DNA of 64,000 nucleotides from Rhodococcus sp. SMB37. Its GTDB lineage: Bacteria > Actinomycetota > Actinomycetes > Mycobacteriales > Mycobacteriaceae. Shown piece after piece: positions 18,685 through 29,924 of the stretch. The first letter of the stretch is position 1. The number at the start of each line of letters is the position of its first letter. The position numbers were made by a program, and so were the translations under genes. Where the stretch lies: contig NZ_SLVY01000001.1 in assembly GCF_004345605.1 (NCBI RefSeq), forward strand, positions 62,001 to 126,000, read 5' to 3'. The notes under the pieces were generated by a model. The model ran no database searches. It saw only the letters and a program-made list of their open reading frames with translations, and was not told the origin of the DNA.

Positions 18685-19944
18685 TCACTGCAGGTCGATC
18701 TCGCTGAGTTTCATCGCCAGGTACCGACGTTCGGGCGCGGTACCGGCGAGGTCCAGTGCGCGCCGGTACGATTCGGCGGCCTCGCCGTGTCGTCCGAGGC
18801 GGTGCAGCAGTTCGGCCCGGGCCGCAGCGTACGGGTGGTGCTCGCGCAGGCTCGGTTCCTCGGCCAGATCCTCGAGCTGGGCGAGTCCCGCAGCGGGGCC
18901 GTCGCGCATCGCGACGGCCACCGCGCGGTTCAACGTGACGATCGGCGACGGCGCCAGTGCGCCCAGCACGTCGTAGAGCGCCACAATCTGCGGCCAGTCG
19001 GTATCGTCGGCTCGCTCCGACTCGTCGTGTACCGCCGCGATCGCCGCCTGCACGGCGTAGGGACCGGGACGGCCGCCCGTCAACGCATCACCGACGAGGC
19101 CTCGACCTTCGTCGATCATCGGTCCGTCCCATCGGGCGCGGTCCTGGTCTGCGAGCAACACCAGCGCACCCGTCGGATCGGTGCGTGCCTCGCGACGGGC
19201 ATGCACGAGCAGGATCAGCGCGAGAAGCCCGGTCACTTCGCGTTCCGACGGCATCAGCCGATGCAGGATCCGGGCCAGGCGGATCGCTTCCACCGCGAGG
19301 TCGAGGCGCAGCAGTGCGTCTCCGGAGCTGGCGGCGTATCCCTCGGTGAAGATCGAGTACACAGCGCTGAGTACCACCGGCAACCGCTCGGGCAGCTCGT
19401 CACGTCTCGGCACACGGAACGGGATGCGGGCACCGCGAATTTTGTTCTTGGCCCGCACGATCCGCTGGGCCATGGTCTTGTGCGGGACGAGGAAGGCACG
19501 CGCGACCTCGCCTGTACTCAGTCCGGCGAGACACCGCAGGATCAGCGCGATGCGGTCGTCCGGCGACAAGGCCGGATGCGCGCACGCGAAGAAGAGTTCG
19601 AGCCGGTCGTCGGGCAGGTCGTCGCCGACGGGCATCGGCCCGGGTTCGGATCTCTCGGCTTCCACCGCGAGAATCGCCAATCGATCGGCGTATGTGCGAT
19701 CGCGGCGGAGGCGATCGAGAGCGCGCCTTCGCGCAGTGGTGAGCAACCACGCGCCGGGTCGGTCCGGGACTCCGTCCACCGGCCAGTGCCTCAATGCCGC
19801 TTCGACGGCCTCGGAAGCTACTTCCTCCGCGAGGTCGAGATCGCCGAACCTGTGGACGAGTGCCGCGAGCAGCCGACCGTGTTCCTCCCGGAACACCGCC
19901 CCGACCCGTAGCGCGGTGTCGGCAGTGGTGTCCGGGTCGGCCAC
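18685..19944 (-). CDS. ECF42-type RNA polymerase sigma factor
   Basis: This 419-residue sigma factor joins N-terminal sigma-2 and sigma-4 regions (about 1-180) to a long C-terminal extension (about 190-419) of helical TPR-like repeats. Region 2 contains DLDLAEEVASEAVEAALRHW and PGAWLLTTARRRALDRLRRD. Region 4 contains LSTGEVARAFLVPHKTMAQR. The C-terminal blocks include LYDVLGALAPSPIVTLNRAV. A DGPF/YCII gene immediately upstream is the hallmark of group ECF42, in which the extension and not an anti-sigma factor is thought to control activity. GTG at 19944 starts four bases after the upstream stop. Confidence 0.9.
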   Translation of the reverse strand: MADPDTTADTALRVGAVFREEHGRLLAALVHRFGDLDLAEEVASEAVEAALRHWPVDGVPDRPGAWLLTTARRRALDRLRRDRTYADRLAILAVEAERSEPGPMPVGDDLPDDRLELFFACAHPALSPDDRIALILRCLAGLSTGEVARAFLVPHKTMAQRIVRAKNKIRGARIPFRVPRRDELPERLPVVLSAVYSIFTEGYAASSGDALLRLDLAVEAIRLARILHRLMPSEREVTGLLALILLVHARREARTDPTGALVLLADQDRARWDGPMIDEGRGLVGDALTGGRPGPYAVQAAIAAVHDESERADDTDWPQIVALYDVLGALAPSPIVTLNRAVAVAMRDGPAAGLAQLEDLAEEPSLREHHPYAAARAELLHRLGRHGEAAESYRRALDLAGTAPERRYLAMKLSEIDLQ

Positions 19945-19948
19945 GGTT

Positions 19949-20293
19949 CTACGCCCCGAACTCCGCGATCGGTCGCACCACGACCCGGCCGCCGTCGCGC
20001 GAACCCGGGCAGCGCGCCGCCCAGTCGAGTGCGACGTCGAGGTTCGGGACGTCGATGACGTCGTATCCTCCGAGTACCTCGCGGCTCTCCGCGAACGGTC
20101 CATCGGTGACGCTGCGGCGGCCGTCGGCGTCCACCTGAACGGAAGTGGCGGTGACGAGGTCTTCGAGGGCATGTCCGGAGACGAGGACTCCTGCCTCCTT
20201 CAGCTCCTTGTCGTATTGCTGCCAGTCCTCGAAGTCGCAGGTGGGCTCGACGTCGGAGCCGGTGTCTGCGTAGATCATCAACATGTATTTCAC
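19949..20293 (-). CDS. YCII-related (DGPF) protein, partner of the ECF42 sigma factor
   Basis: This 114-residue protein begins MKYMLMIYADTGS and carries the diagnostic motif VTDGPFAESREVLGGYDVID, with DGPF at 64-67. DGPF proteins have a YCII ferredoxin-like fold and are the usual targets of ECF42 sigma factors; their biochemical function is not established. GTG at 20293 has AGGAGA about eight bases upstream. It is first in a two-gene operon with the sigma factor and has an ECF42-like promoter upstream. Confidence 0.9.
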   Translation of the reverse strand: MKYMLMIYADTGSDVEPTCDFEDWQQYDKELKEAGVLVSGHALEDLVTATSVQVDADGRRSVTDGPFAESREVLGGYDVIDVPNLDVALDWAARCPGSRDGGRVVVRPIAEFGA

Positions 20294-20314
20294 GGCGGTT
20301 CTCCTGCGTGGGAA

Positions 20315-20336
20315 TGTACGGCCGGGTTGCCGTACA
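20315..20336 (-). promoter_or_regulatory. Perfect 8-base inverted repeat in the DGPF gene leader
   Basis: TGTACGGC and its complement are separated by six bases, between the putative ECF42 promoter and the ribosome binding site of the DGPF gene. It could form an RNA hairpin in the leader or be a protein-binding site. Confidence 0.5.
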
Positions 20337-20343
20337 TGATGAC

Positions 20344-20370
20344 GACGATCGGACTCGCTTCGAATCGACA
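20344..20370 (-). promoter_or_regulatory. Putative ECF42 promoter of the DGPF-sigma operon
   Basis: On the minus strand TGTCGA (20370-20365) is followed after 17 bases by CGTC (20347-20344). This matches the bipartite TGTCGA ... CGA/TC promoter I recall for the ECF42 group, and implies autoregulation. Confidence 0.65.
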
Positions 20371-20400
20371 CACCACCAGATAATTCTTTGTGCGGGAATC

Positions 20401-23157
20401 TCAGCCGCTGTTGCGCAGCGCGGTGGCCAGTCCGTTCATGGTGAGTTGGATGCCGCGCCTGACCTCATCGGTGTCCTCACCGCCACGATATCGCCGCAAC
20501 AGTTCGACCTGCAGATGGTTGAGCGGTTCGAGATACGGAAACCGGTTGTGCAGCGACCGTTCCAACGCGGGATTGTCGGCGACCAGCGAGTCGTATCCGG
20601 TGATCTCCAGGTACACCCGCACGGTGCGTTCGTGTTCGGTGACGATCCGGCCGAACACCCGCTCGCGTAGCGCTTCGTCCTCCACGAGTTCCGAATAGCG
20701 GGCAGCCAACCCCAGATCTGATTTGGCCATGACCTGCGCCATGTTCGACAGCACGGACCGGAAGAACGGCCACCGACGGTAGAGGTCCTGCAGCGTCGAC
20801 AGCCGGTCGGGGTCGCCGCCGATCCATTCCGTGACGGCACTTCCCGTGCCGTACCAACCGGGCAGCATGACGCGGGATTGGGTCCAGGCGAGCACCCACG
20901 GGATGGCGCGCAGGTCGGCGATCGCTTTCGTCGGTTTTCGGGATGCCGGACGGCTCCCGATGTTCAGATCACCGATCTCCGCGACGGGGGTCGAGGTGGT
21001 GAAGTACTCGACGAACCCTGGGGTGTCATGCACCAGATCCCGGTAGGCGCGGTGTGCGAGGTCGGCCAACTCGTCGAAGACCCGGTACGCCGCGGGTGCG
21101 TCGGGGCCGAGACCTTCGACGTCGAGGAGCGTGGATTCGAGCGTGGCCGCGACAAGCGCCTCGAGGTTACGGCGGGCCAAAACGGGATCGCGGTACTTCG
21201 CGGAGATCACCTCGCCCTGTTCGGTCAGGCGCAGCGCGCCGTTCACCGCACCCGGTGGTTGCGCGAGGATCGCGTCGTAGCTCGGCCCGCCCCCGCGGCC
21301 GACAGTGCCGCCCCGGCCGTGGAACAGGCGCAGCCGGATACCCGTGGCGCGTGCCGCATCCACAAGGTCGAGTTCGGCCCGGTACAGCGCCCAGTTCGCC
21401 GCGAGATATCCACCGTCCTTGTTCGAGTCCGAATAGCCGAGCATCACTTCCTGCACGCCGTCGTGGGCGTCGACGAGGCTGCGGAACTCCGGGACAGCGA
21501 GCGCCGCGGTCAGGGTCGCGGCTCCCCCGCGTAAATCCTCGATGGTCTCGAACAGAGGGATGACCTGCACCGTGCAGCGCGGATAGCCGGCGTCGAGGTC
21601 GAGCAGCCCGACCTCCTTGAGCAGCACCTCCACTTCGAGCAGGTCCGAGACGGAGGTGCACATGCTGATGATGTAATGCTCGATCGCCGCGGGACCGATG
21701 CGACGCACTGCGGCCGCAGCGGCCCGGAGGATCGCGAGTTCCTTCGCGGTCTCCTCGGTCAAGAGTGCCTCTGGAGTGGTCAGTGGTCGACGGATGCGCA
21801 ATTCCGCGGAAAGCAACGCGATACGCGCGTCCTCGTCGAGGTCCGCGTAGCCGTCGGTCACACCCGCCCATGCGAACAGTTCCGCCACGACACGTTCGTG
21901 GACCTCCGAGTTCTGGCGCAGGTCCAGCGCGGCGAGGTGGAATCCGTATACCTCGACAGCGCCGCGGAGCCGAGCCAGGCGGTCGTCGGCGATCACGGCA
22001 CTGCCTGCGCCGCGCAGTGATGCGTCGAGGACTCCGAGGTCGGCGAGCAGCTGAGCCGGTGTCTCGTAGCCCGCGCGCCCGTCATCGACGGTGTCCTCCA
22101 GTTCGATTCCAGGGTGTAGGCGCGCCGCGGTCGCGGAGAGGCGGCCGCGGATCCCGTGGATCGCGCGTCGGTACGGTTCGTCTCGGTGAGCGGGGTCGTT
22201 GTCGCCGGAGCCGTCCGCGAGCGCGCTCAGTCGTTCGGTGACCGGAGTGATCCGGCCGGACATCGACAGTTCGCGTTCGAGCGCGGCGAGTTCGCCTAGT
22301 TGGTGGCGCAGGGCCGTGGCGCTCGCCCGGTCACAGGCAGTCGCCACGACATCGGCGTCGACGTTGGGGTTACCGTCGCGGTCGCCGCCGATCCACGATC
22401 CGGGCCGCACGAGTGGCTGGGTGAGGATCGCCGCGCCGGGCCAACGACGTCGCAGTTCGTGGCGGACCTCGGTGTTGAGTTCCGGGACGACGTCGAACAG
22501 CGCAAGCTCGTAGTACCGCAGACCGTTTTCGATCTCGTCGCTGATCCGTAGCCGGGACAAGCGGATCAACGCCGTCTGCCACAACGTCAGGATCTGGCGG
22601 TGCAGGTCCTGCTCGAGCGCCTCACGAGCCCGCGGGTCGACGGTGTACTCCCGGCGACGCATGAGATCGGCGACGGCGGTCTGCACGTCGAAGACCGTGC
22701 GGCGGCGGGTTTCGGTCGGGTGCGCGGTGACGACGGGAGCGACGAGCGCGGCGGCGAGTGCATCGGCGACGGTCTCGGAATCGAGATGCGCTGCGTCGAG
22801 CCGGGTGTAGGTCGCGGCGAGGGAACTGTCCGGAGCAGGGTCGCCGGCGCGCACGTGGACGGCGCGACGGCGTTCGCGGTGGAGGTCTTCAGCGAGGTTC
22901 GCCAGCAACGCGAAATGACTGAACGCGCGCACCACCGGTATGGCATCGGCGGTGGGGACCGCGGCAAGGCGCGCGGCCAGTTCGGGACGTTCCAGCTCGG
23001 AACGCCGGATCTGGAAGCTGGCGACACGCGCAGCTTCGACGAGATCGAAGATCTCGTCGCCCGCGTGTTCTCGGACGACGGTGCCGAGCATGCCGCCGAG
23101 AAGTCGGATGTCGTCGCGGAGCGGTTCGGTGGCCGAAGCCGGAGCGGTGTCGGTCAT
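20401..23157 (-). CDS. ppc: Phosphoenolpyruvate carboxylase
   Basis: This 918-residue enzyme makes oxaloacetate from phosphoenolpyruvate and bicarbonate, refilling the TCA cycle. The catalytic histidine motif [12 protein letters not shown] is near residue 145. Other signature blocks are [36 protein letters not shown] and LPGWYGTG. The length is normal. ATG at 23157 has no Shine-Dalgarno; GATACT seven bases upstream may be the -10 of a leaderless message. It is 47 bases downstream of secG, so it could also be in an operon with it. Confidence 0.97.
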   Translation of the reverse strand: MTDTAPASATEPLRDDIRLLGGMLGTVVREHAGDEIFDLVEAARVASFQIRRSELERPELAARLAAVPTADAIPVVRAFSHFALLANLAEDLHRERRRAVHVRAGDPAPDSSLAATYTRLDAAHLDSETVADALAAALVAPVVTAHPTETRRRTVFDVQTAVADLMRRREYTVDPRAREALEQDLHRQILTLWQTALIRLSRLRISDEIENGLRYYELALFDVVPELNTEVRHELRRRWPGAAILTQPLVRPGSWIGGDRDGNPNVDADVVATACDRASATALRHQLGELAALERELSMSGRITPVTERLSALADGSGDNDPAHRDEPYRRAIHGIRGRLSATAARLHPGIELEDTVDDGRAGYETPAQLLADLGVLDASLRGAGSAVIADDRLARLRGAVEVYGFHLAALDLRQNSEVHERVVAELFAWAGVTDGYADLDEDARIALLSAELRIRRPLTTPEALLTEETAKELAILRAAAAAVRRIGPAAIEHYIISMCTSVSDLLEVEVLLKEVGLLDLDAGYPRCTVQVIPLFETIEDLRGGAATLTAALAVPEFRSLVDAHDGVQEVMLGYSDSNKDGGYLAANWALYRAELDLVDAARATGIRLRLFHGRGGTVGRGGGPSYDAILAQPPGAVNGALRLTEQGEVISAKYRDPVLARRNLEALVAATLESTLLDVEGLGPDAPAAYRVFDELADLAHRAYRDLVHDTPGFVEYFTTSTPVAEIGDLNIGSRPASRKPTKAIADLRAIPWVLAWTQSRVMLPGWYGTGSAVTEWIGGDPDRLSTLQDLYRRWPFFRSVLSNMAQVMAKSDLGLAARYSELVEDEALRERVFGRIVTEHERTVRVYLEITGYDSLVADNPALERSLHNRFPYLEPLNHLQVELLRRYRGGEDTDEVRRGIQLTMNGLATALRNSG

Positions 23158-23204
23158 GCAGCCCAGTATCCGGGGCCGGTTGCCGCACCGCGACCGCTAC
23201 AGCG

Positions 23205-23438
23205 TCAGCTGAACTTGATCTGCAGCCCGATGCCGAGAATCGAGATGACCCAGATGATGCCGACGAACAGGGTCACCCGGTCGAGGTTCTTCTCTGCGAC
23301 GGTCGAACCGGACAGGCTCGACTGGACTCCGCCACCGAACAGGCTCGACAGGCCGCCGCCCTTGGCGCGGTGCAGCAGCACCAGCAGGATCAGCAGGAGG
23401 CTGGTGGCGATCAGCAGGATGTCCAGGAACAGTGCCAT
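23205..23438 (-). CDS. secG: SecG, preprotein translocase subunit
   Basis: This 77-residue membrane protein is the small SecYEG subunit. It has two hydrophobic helices (about 3-23 and 55-74) separated by the conserved loop KGGGLSSLFGGGVQSSLSGS. The start is ATG at 23438. It lies upstream of ppc on the same strand and divergent from the phosphatase gene. Placement near tpiA-pgk-gap is common in actinobacteria. Confidence 0.95.
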   Translation of the reverse strand: MALFLDILLIATSLLLILLVLLHRAKGGGLSSLFGGGVQSSLSGSTVAEKNLDRVTLFVGIIWVISILGIGLQIKFS

Positions 23439-23573
23439 GTCGGTGTGCGGTGCCCTTCGGCTGGTGGGTGACGTCGGGGGTCAGCTTACCCGGTGGTCGG
23501 ATGCGTGCGGATTCCTGGCCCCGCCGCCGTTCGAGTTGATCATCCGTGGCCGCCCACCCTACAAGAATTCTCT

Positions 23574-23601
23574 TCTCGATTCGAGAGTACACATTCTCGA
23601 A
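23574..23601. promoter_or_regulatory. Cluster of TCTCGA half-sites upstream of the phosphatase
   Basis: Three TCTCGA/TCGAGA half-sites lie at 23574-23579, 23581-23586 and 23595-23600. The last two form a perfect inverted repeat TTCGAGA-N8-TCTCGAA (23580-23601). They overlap the expected -35 area of the -10 TAGAAT at 23605-23610, so a repressor operator is likely. This AT-rich patch stands out from its surroundings. Confidence 0.55.
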
Positions 23602-23604
23602 ATT

Positions 23605-23610
23605 TAGAAT
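23605..23610 (+). promoter_or_regulatory. -10 hexamer of the secreted phosphatase gene
   Basis: TAGAAT is close to the consensus TANAAT. Transcription from about 23617 would give a 35-base leader that includes GGAAGG before GTG 23652. Confidence 0.5.
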
Positions 23611-23651
23611 TATGTTCGCACAGAACCGATCACCGAGCGGAAGGACCCCGC

Positions 23652-24569
23652 GTGTCCGATTCTCAGAGCACCACCCCGAGCCGCCGCGCCACACGTGCCA
23701 CTGCCGCGTTCGCGCTGTCCTGTGCCCTCGCGTGTCCCGGCGCCGTCGCCGTCGCGGCGCCGCTCGACGTGCCCGGTGGAGCGACCGGATACAGCGTGCC
23801 CGGTGTATCCGCGTCCACCCCAGCGCCCCGCCTCACGTCCGTGGACAACTTCCGGGATGTGGCCGGCCCCGACGGCGGCTACCCGGCCGCATTCGGGCTC
23901 CACGTGCAACCGGGTGTGTTCTATCGGTCGAATGCACTGGCCACCAGTGATGCAGATGCCGAGATCCTCGACACCCTGGGACTCTCCGCCGTATATGACC
24001 TGCGCACCGATTCCGAGGTCGCAGACAAGCCCGACAGAGTCCCCACCGGTGCCGCATATGTGCGCCACCCCTTGTTGTCCGGAAATCTGAGTGCGGCCTC
24101 CGACCTGCAGACACCCGACGATGCGCGCGAGTTCATGAGAGGAATCAACCGCTCCTTCGTCACAGACCCCGTGGTGCGCGCTGAACTCGGCGCGATGCTC
24201 AACGAGTTCGCCTCCACCGACGGCCCTCAACTCTTCCATTGCACGGAAGGAAAGGATCGGGCGGGTTGGACTGCTGCGATGCTCCTGTCCCTGGTCGGAG
24301 TCGACCGTGAAACGGTGTACGCCGACTACCTGCTCACCAACGAGTACTCGGCCGAACGTGTCGCCGCAACGCTCGCCGCAGCCGCGGAGGCCCGCGGACC
24401 CGAGAAAGCCGCCGTGTACGCCCCGATGCTGGGAGTGGAGCGCGAATTCCTCGAAGCCGGATTCGATCAGCTCGAGGTGGATTACGGTACCGTGCACAAC
24501 TACCTGCTCACCGGCCTGGGTCTGAGTCCCCAGGCGATCGCCGCCCTGTCCGCAAAGCTCGTCGCCTGA
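23652..24569 (+). CDS. Secreted tyrosine-protein phosphatase (PtpB-like)
   Basis: This 305-residue protein has an N-terminal Sec-type signal (residues about 1-36, AAFALSCALACPGAVAVAAP) and a phosphatase domain. The P-loop HCTEGKDRAGW places the nucleophile at Cys197 and the phosphate-binding arginine at Arg203 (C-X5-R). The N-terminal VDNFRDVAG block is typical of the Tyr-phosphatase 3 family that includes mycobacterial PtpB, which also acts on phosphoinositides. Export, with no anchor seen, suggests an extracellular target. GTG at 23652 has GGAAGG about nine bases upstream. A possible operator lies at the promoter. Confidence 0.87.
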   Translation: MSDSQSTTPSRRATRATAAFALSCALACPGAVAVAAPLDVPGGATGYSVPGVSASTPAPRLTSVDNFRDVAGPDGGYPAAFGLHVQPGVFYRSNALATSDADAEILDTLGLSAVYDLRTDSEVADKPDRVPTGAAYVRHPLLSGNLSAASDLQTPDDAREFMRGINRSFVTDPVVRAELGAMLNEFASTDGPQLFHCTEGKDRAGWTAAMLLSLVGVDRETVYADYLLTNEYSAERVAATLAAAAEARGPEKAAVYAPMLGVEREFLEAGFDQLEVDYGTVHNYLLTGLGLSPQAIAALSAKLVA

Positions 24570-24684
24570 TCCGATCAGGGATACGAATGCGAGCGAGGTT
24601 CGTGCTCGACGGCGCCCGCGGTGATTCCCGAAACCCACAAGCGTGATCTTGCCGTGCTGTGAACGAGTGCAACCTCGACAATGC

Positions 24685-24727
24685 CTGTGGGGGCGCAGGA
24701 TCCGGCCCGGATCCTGCGCCCCCACAG
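24685..24727. terminator. 21-base palindromic hairpin, bidirectional terminator
   Basis: Two perfectly complementary 21-base arms (24685-24705 and 24707-24727) flank a single base. The structure lies between the converging phosphatase gene and tpiA, 24 bases past the tpiA stop, and should terminate the gap-pgk-tpiA transcript. Confidence 0.8.
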
Positions 24728-24751
24728 TGGTGAAAGCGGAATTTCGGCTGC

Positions 24752-25537
24752 CTACAGCAGCGGGCCTCCGGCAGCGATCGCCGACAGCTGCGCGAACTCG
24801 TCGGCCTTGAGCGACGCACCGCCGACGAGACCACCGTCGACGTCGGGCTGAGCGATGAGCTCACCGACGTTCTTGGCGTTGACGGAACCGCCGTAGAGGA
24901 CGCGGACGGATGCCGCGACCTCAGGCGAGGCGAGCTCGGCGAGGGTGGCACGCACCGCAGCACACACTTCCTGAGCGTCGGCGGCCGAGGCCACCTTACC
25001 CGTGCCGATAGCCCAGACGGGCTCGTACGCGACGACGATCTTCGCGATGTCGTCGGCGGACAGGCCGGCGAGCGAACCCTTCAGCTGCTCGACGTTGTAC
25101 GCGACATGGTTGCCCGCCTCGCGGATGTCGAGACCTTCACCGATGCACACGATCGGAGTCAAGCCGTACTCGAGCGCAGCCTTCGCCTTGTCGCGGACGA
25201 TCTCGTCGGTTTCACCGTGCAGCGTGCGCCGCTCGGAATGCCCGACAACCGCGTAGGTGCAACCCAGCTTGGCGAGCATCGCACCGGAGATCTCGCCGGT
25301 GTAGGCACCGGAAGCGTGGGCCGAGACGTCCTGTGCACCGTAGGTGAGCCCGATCTTGTCGCCCTCGATCAGGGTCTGCACCGAGCGGATGTCGGTGAAC
25401 GGCGGGATGACCGTCACGTCGACCTTGTCGAGGTACTTGTCGGGAAGGGTGAACGCGATCTTCTGCACCAGAGCGATGGCCTCGAGGTGATTGAGGTTCA
25501 TCTTCCAGTTGCCCGCGATGAGCGGCTTACGTGCCAT
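24752..25537 (-). CDS. tpiA: Triosephosphate isomerase
   Basis: This 261-residue TIM-barrel enzyme interconverts dihydroxyacetone phosphate and glyceraldehyde 3-phosphate. NWKMN at residues 11-15 carries the substrate-binding lysine. [10 protein letters not shown] carries the electrophilic histidine and [14 protein letters not shown] the catalytic glutamate. The phosphate-binding VLYGGSVN is also present. ATG at 25537 is three bases after the pgk stop. It is the last gene of the gap-pgk-tpiA run. Confidence 0.97.
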   Translation of the reverse strand: MARKPLIAGNWKMNLNHLEAIALVQKIAFTLPDKYLDKVDVTVIPPFTDIRSVQTLIEGDKIGLTYGAQDVSAHASGAYTGEISGAMLAKLGCTYAVVGHSERRTLHGETDEIVRDKAKAALEYGLTPIVCIGEGLDIREAGNHVAYNVEQLKGSLAGLSADDIAKIVVAYEPVWAIGTGKVASAADAQEVCAAVRATLAELASPEVAASVRVLYGGSVNAKNVGELIAQPDVDGGLVGGASLKADEFAQLSAIAAGGPLL

Positions 25538-25540
25538 CCC

Positions 25541-26752
25541 TCAACCTTCCAGAACCGAAATGCCGGGCAGTTCCTTGCCCTCGAGGTATTCGAGGGACGC
25601 TCCACCACCGGTGGAGATGTGCGAGAACCCGTCGTCCGGCAGACCGAGCTGACGCACTGCCGCGGCGGAGTCGCCGCCCCCGACGACGCTGAACGCACCC
25701 TTGCCGGTGGCCGCGACGATGGCCTCGGCGACACCCTTGGTGCCCGCAGCGAACTTCTCGAACTCGAACACGCCCATCGGGCCGTTCCAGAACACCGTCC
25801 GTGCCGAGGTGAGCAGCGACGCGAACCGCTGCACCGACTCCGGTCCGATGTCCAGACCCATCCAACCGTCGGGAATCTCCGAGACCGGGACCGTCTTCGC
25901 TTCGGCGTCGGAAGAGAAGCTGTCGGCCACGACTACGTCCTGCGGGATGTGCAGAACGTCCGCGTAGCGGTCGAGCAAGCCCTTGCAGGTGTCGATCATC
26001 GATTCCTCGAGCAACGAATTTCCCACCGAAATACCCTGCGCAGCAAGGAAGGTGAAGCACATTCCGCCGCCGATGACGAGAGTGTCGACCTTCGGTGCGA
26101 GCGCTTCGATCACGGCGAGCTTGTCGGAGACCTTCGACCCGCCGAGCACCACCGCGTACGGACGTTCGGTGTCGGTGGTGAGCTTGGCCAGCACCTCCAC
26201 CTCCGCGGCGACGAGAGCGCCTGCATAGTGCGGGAGCAGCTTCGCCACGTCGTACACCGATGCCTGCGCACGATGCACCACGCCGAAACCGTCGGAGACG
26301 AACGCGCCGTCGTCGCCGACGAGCTCGACGAGCTCACGGGCGAGCGCCTGACGCTCCGCCTCGTCCTTGCTGGTCTCGCGCGGATCGAAACGGATATTCT
26401 CGAGCAGGAGGATGTCGCCGTCGGTCAGGCCCTCCGAGCGTGCCAGGGCGTCCTGCCCGACGACATCGCCCGCGAGCTGGACGTTGCGACCGAGCACCTC
26501 ACCGAGCGTCGCGGCGACGGGCGCCAACGAGAACTTAGGGTCGGGCGCTCCCTTGGGGCGGCCCAGGTGCGCGGTCACGACAACCTTGGCCCCTGCCTCG
26601 GCGAGGGCCTTGATCGTGGGCGCGGACGCGAGGATGCGGCCGGGATCGGTGATCGTCTCGCCGTCGAGGGGGACATTGAGGTCGGAGCGCACCAGCACGC
26701 CTCGACCCTCCACCCCGGCGTCGAGCAGATCCTTCAGCGTCTGAACTGCCAC
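25541..26752 (-). CDS. pgk: Phosphoglycerate kinase
   Basis: This 403-residue glycolytic kinase transfers phosphate from 1,3-bisphosphoglycerate to ADP. The N-domain shows [12 protein letters not shown] and [11 protein letters not shown], and the C-domain nucleotide site shows [10 protein letters not shown] and [13 protein letters not shown] at 26752 starts 29 bases after the gap stop. The order gap-pgk-tpiA is conserved across actinobacteria. Confidence 0.97.
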   Translation of the reverse strand: MAVQTLKDLLDAGVEGRGVLVRSDLNVPLDGETITDPGRILASAPTIKALAEAGAKVVVTAHLGRPKGAPDPKFSLAPVAATLGEVLGRNVQLAGDVVGQDALARSEGLTDGDILLLENIRFDPRETSKDEAERQALARELVELVGDDGAFVSDGFGVVHRAQASVYDVAKLLPHYAGALVAAEVEVLAKLTTDTERPYAVVLGGSKVSDKLAVIEALAPKVDTLVIGGGMCFTFLAAQGISVGNSLLEESMIDTCKGLLDRYADVLHIPQDVVVADSFSSDAEAKTVPVSEIPDGWMGLDIGPESVQRFASLLTSARTVFWNGPMGVFEFEKFAAGTKGVAEAIVAATGKGAFSVVGGGDSAAAVRQLGLPDDGFSHISTGGGASLEYLEGKELPGISVLEG

Positions 26753-26781
26753 TGTTCGGATGTCCTGTTCGATGTGAGGTG

Positions 26782-27852
<1,071 letters not shown>

Positions 27853-27921
27853 CTAATGTGCGTGGTTCACCGCATGGGATCCGCCCTTGCGTGGCACGGA
27901 TCACCTCTTCAGAGTGACGCG

Positions 27922-28899
27922 CTACGCCTCCTCGAGCAACTCCGCGGTCACTGCCGACTCGGTGTCGGGAACCCCCAGTTCTTTCGCACGGCGATCGGCC
28001 ATCGACAACAGCCGCCTGATCCGACCGGCGACCGCATCCTTGGTCATCGGCGGATCTGCGAGCTGACCGAGTTCCTCGAGCGAGGCCTGTCGGTGCTGCA
28101 CCCGCAGCGTGCCGGCCGCAGCGAGATGGTCCGGGACGTCGGCACCGAGGATCGCCAGAGCCCGCTCGACCCGCGCAGCCGCCGCGACTGCGGCGCGCGC
28201 CGACCGCCGCAGATTCGCGTCGTCGAAGTTCGCGAGCCGGTTGGCCGTCGCGCGCACCTCGCGGCGCATGCGACGCTCTTCCCAGGTCAAACGGGTGTCT
28301 TGGGCGCCCATGTGGGTGAGCAGCGCACCGATGGCCTCACCGTCGCGGAGAACGACTCGGTCGGCGCCGCGCACTTCACGCGCCTTCGCGGTGATGCCGA
28401 GACGGCGGGCAGCACCCACCAGGGCGAGCGCCGCCTCCGGCCCGGGGCAGCTGACCTCGAGTGCGGACGACCGTCCCGGTTCGGTGAGCGAACCGTGCGC
28501 GAGGAATGCACCGCGCCACGCTGCAGCGGCATCGGACACACTCCCGCCGACCACCTGCGCCGGTAGACCTCGGACCGGCCGGCCGCGACTGTCGAGCAGC
28601 CCGGTCTGCCGAGCGAGCGCCTCACCGTCCTTCCCGACCCGCACGACGTAGCGCGAGCTCTTGCGGAGCCCGCCGGCACCGAGAACGAGCACCTCCGCCT
28701 GGTAGCCGTACAGCTCGAAGATCTCCTTGCGCAGCCGCCGCGCGATCGAGCCGAGATCGGCCTCGGCCTCGACGACGACGCGACCCGCGACGATGTGCAG
28801 ACCGCCCGCGAACCGCAGCAACGACGACACCTCTGCCTTGCGGTTGCTGGTGCGGGTGACGACGAGCCTGCTCAGCTCGTCCTTGACCTCCGCTGTCAT
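27922..28899 (-). CDS. whiA: WhiA, DNA-binding sporulation/cell-division regulator
   Basis: This 325-residue regulator joins an N-terminal LAGLIDADG-like domain (about 1-200, including [14 protein letters not shown]) and a C-terminal helix-turn-helix (about 225-310, [20 protein letters not shown]). In Streptomyces WhiA works with WhiB in cell division control; in non-sporulating relatives it is also conserved. ATG at 28899 overlaps the yvcK stop (ATGA); GTG at 28905 is an alternative. It is the last gene of the uvrC-rapZ-yvcK-whiA block. Confidence 0.95.
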   Translation of the reverse strand: MTAEVKDELSRLVVTRTSNRKAEVSSLLRFAGGLHIVAGRVVVEAEADLGSIARRLRKEIFELYGYQAEVLVLGAGGLRKSSRYVVRVGKDGEALARQTGLLDSRGRPVRGLPAQVVGGSVSDAAAAWRGAFLAHGSLTEPGRSSALEVSCPGPEAALALVGAARRLGITAKAREVRGADRVVLRDGEAIGALLTHMGAQDTRLTWEERRMRREVRATANRLANFDDANLRRSARAAVAAAARVERALAILGADVPDHLAAAGTLRVQHRQASLEELGQLADPPMTKDAVAGRIRRLLSMADRRAKELGVPDTESAVTAELLEEA

Positions 28900-29924
28900 T
28901 GCCACGAGACGATCTCCCTTCCGCCACCGCCCACGGAACTGCTGCGTCCGTGTGGCCTGGTCAGATACTGTCCGAGCGCCCTCGCCAACTTGGCGGGGTC
29001 GTGCCGATGAGTGCCCGCCTCGGCGACGTCGACGAAGTCGACCTCGGCACCGAATCCGGTCGCGGCGCGGCGGAGATGCTCACGTTCACGCCCGGCGGGC
29101 ACCGATGCCGCGTCGACGACGACGTTGTCGACACGGAAGTCCGGCGCATGCTGCGCCAGGACATGCAGATGCCGTTCCGCGGAGAACCCGGCGGTTTCTC
29201 CCGGCTCGGCCGCGAGATTGAGCACCAGCACTTTGCGCGCGCTCGTGTGGATCAGTGCATCGAACAGATCCGGCACCAGCACGTGCGGGATGACACTCGA
29301 GAACCACGAGCCCGGCCCGAGTACCACGAGGTCGGCGTCGCACACCGCGTCGAGTGCATCAGGGCTGGCCGGCGGATTGGCCGGGATCAGCCGGACACGT
29401 CGCACTTTGCCGGGGGTGGTCGCGACCGCGACCTGCCCGCGGATGCATCGGCTGGCCCGCGGATCGGATTCGAGTCCGGAGACATCGGCTTCGATGTCGA
29501 GCGCGATCGGTGACATCGGCAGTACGCGACCGCGCACCTGCAGCAATCGCCCCACGGTGTCGAGGGCAGCGGCGGTGTCGCCCAGCACCTCGGTCAGGCC
29601 CGCGAGGATCAGATTGCCCACCGAGTGCCCTGCCAGGGCTCCGGTGCCACCGAAGCGGTGCTGCACTGTCTCCGTCCAGATACCCACCTCGGGGTCGTCG
29701 TCGCCGGACATCGCGGCAAGCGCCATACGCAGGTCGCCGGGCGGTATCACTCCGAGTTCGGCGCGCAGCCGCCCCGACGACCCGCCGTCGTCGGCGACGG
29801 TGACGACTGCCGTGACCCGGTCCGTGAGCCGACGCACGGCGCGCAGCGTCGCGAACAGGCCGTGTCCCCCGCCGAGGGCCGTGATCGCCGGACCGGTAGG
29901 CGAGTCCCCGAGATAGGTGCTCAC
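28896..29924 (-). CDS. yvcK: YvcK/CofD-like protein
   Basis: This 342-residue protein belongs to the YvcK family, related to CofD. It shows [17 protein letters not shown] near the N-terminus, [15 protein letters not shown], and [14 protein letters not shown]. Family members bind UDP-sugars and influence carbon metabolism and cell-wall growth; in mycobacteria the homologue (CuvA) localises to poles. GTG at 29924 overlaps the rapZ stop (GTGA), and its own stop overlaps whiA. Confidence 0.94.
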   Translation of the reverse strand: MSTYLGDSPTGPAITALGGGHGLFATLRAVRRLTDRVTAVVTVADDGGSSGRLRAELGVIPPGDLRMALAAMSGDDDPEVGIWTETVQHRFGGTGALAGHSVGNLILAGLTEVLGDTAAALDTVGRLLQVRGRVLPMSPIALDIEADVSGLESDPRASRCIRGQVAVATTPGKVRRVRLIPANPPASPDALDAVCDADLVVLGPGSWFSSVIPHVLVPDLFDALIHTSARKVLVLNLAAEPGETAGFSAERHLHVLAQHAPDFRVDNVVVDAASVPAGREREHLRRAATGFGAEVDFVDVAEAGTHRHDPAKLARALGQYLTRPHGRSSSVGGGGREIVSWQ

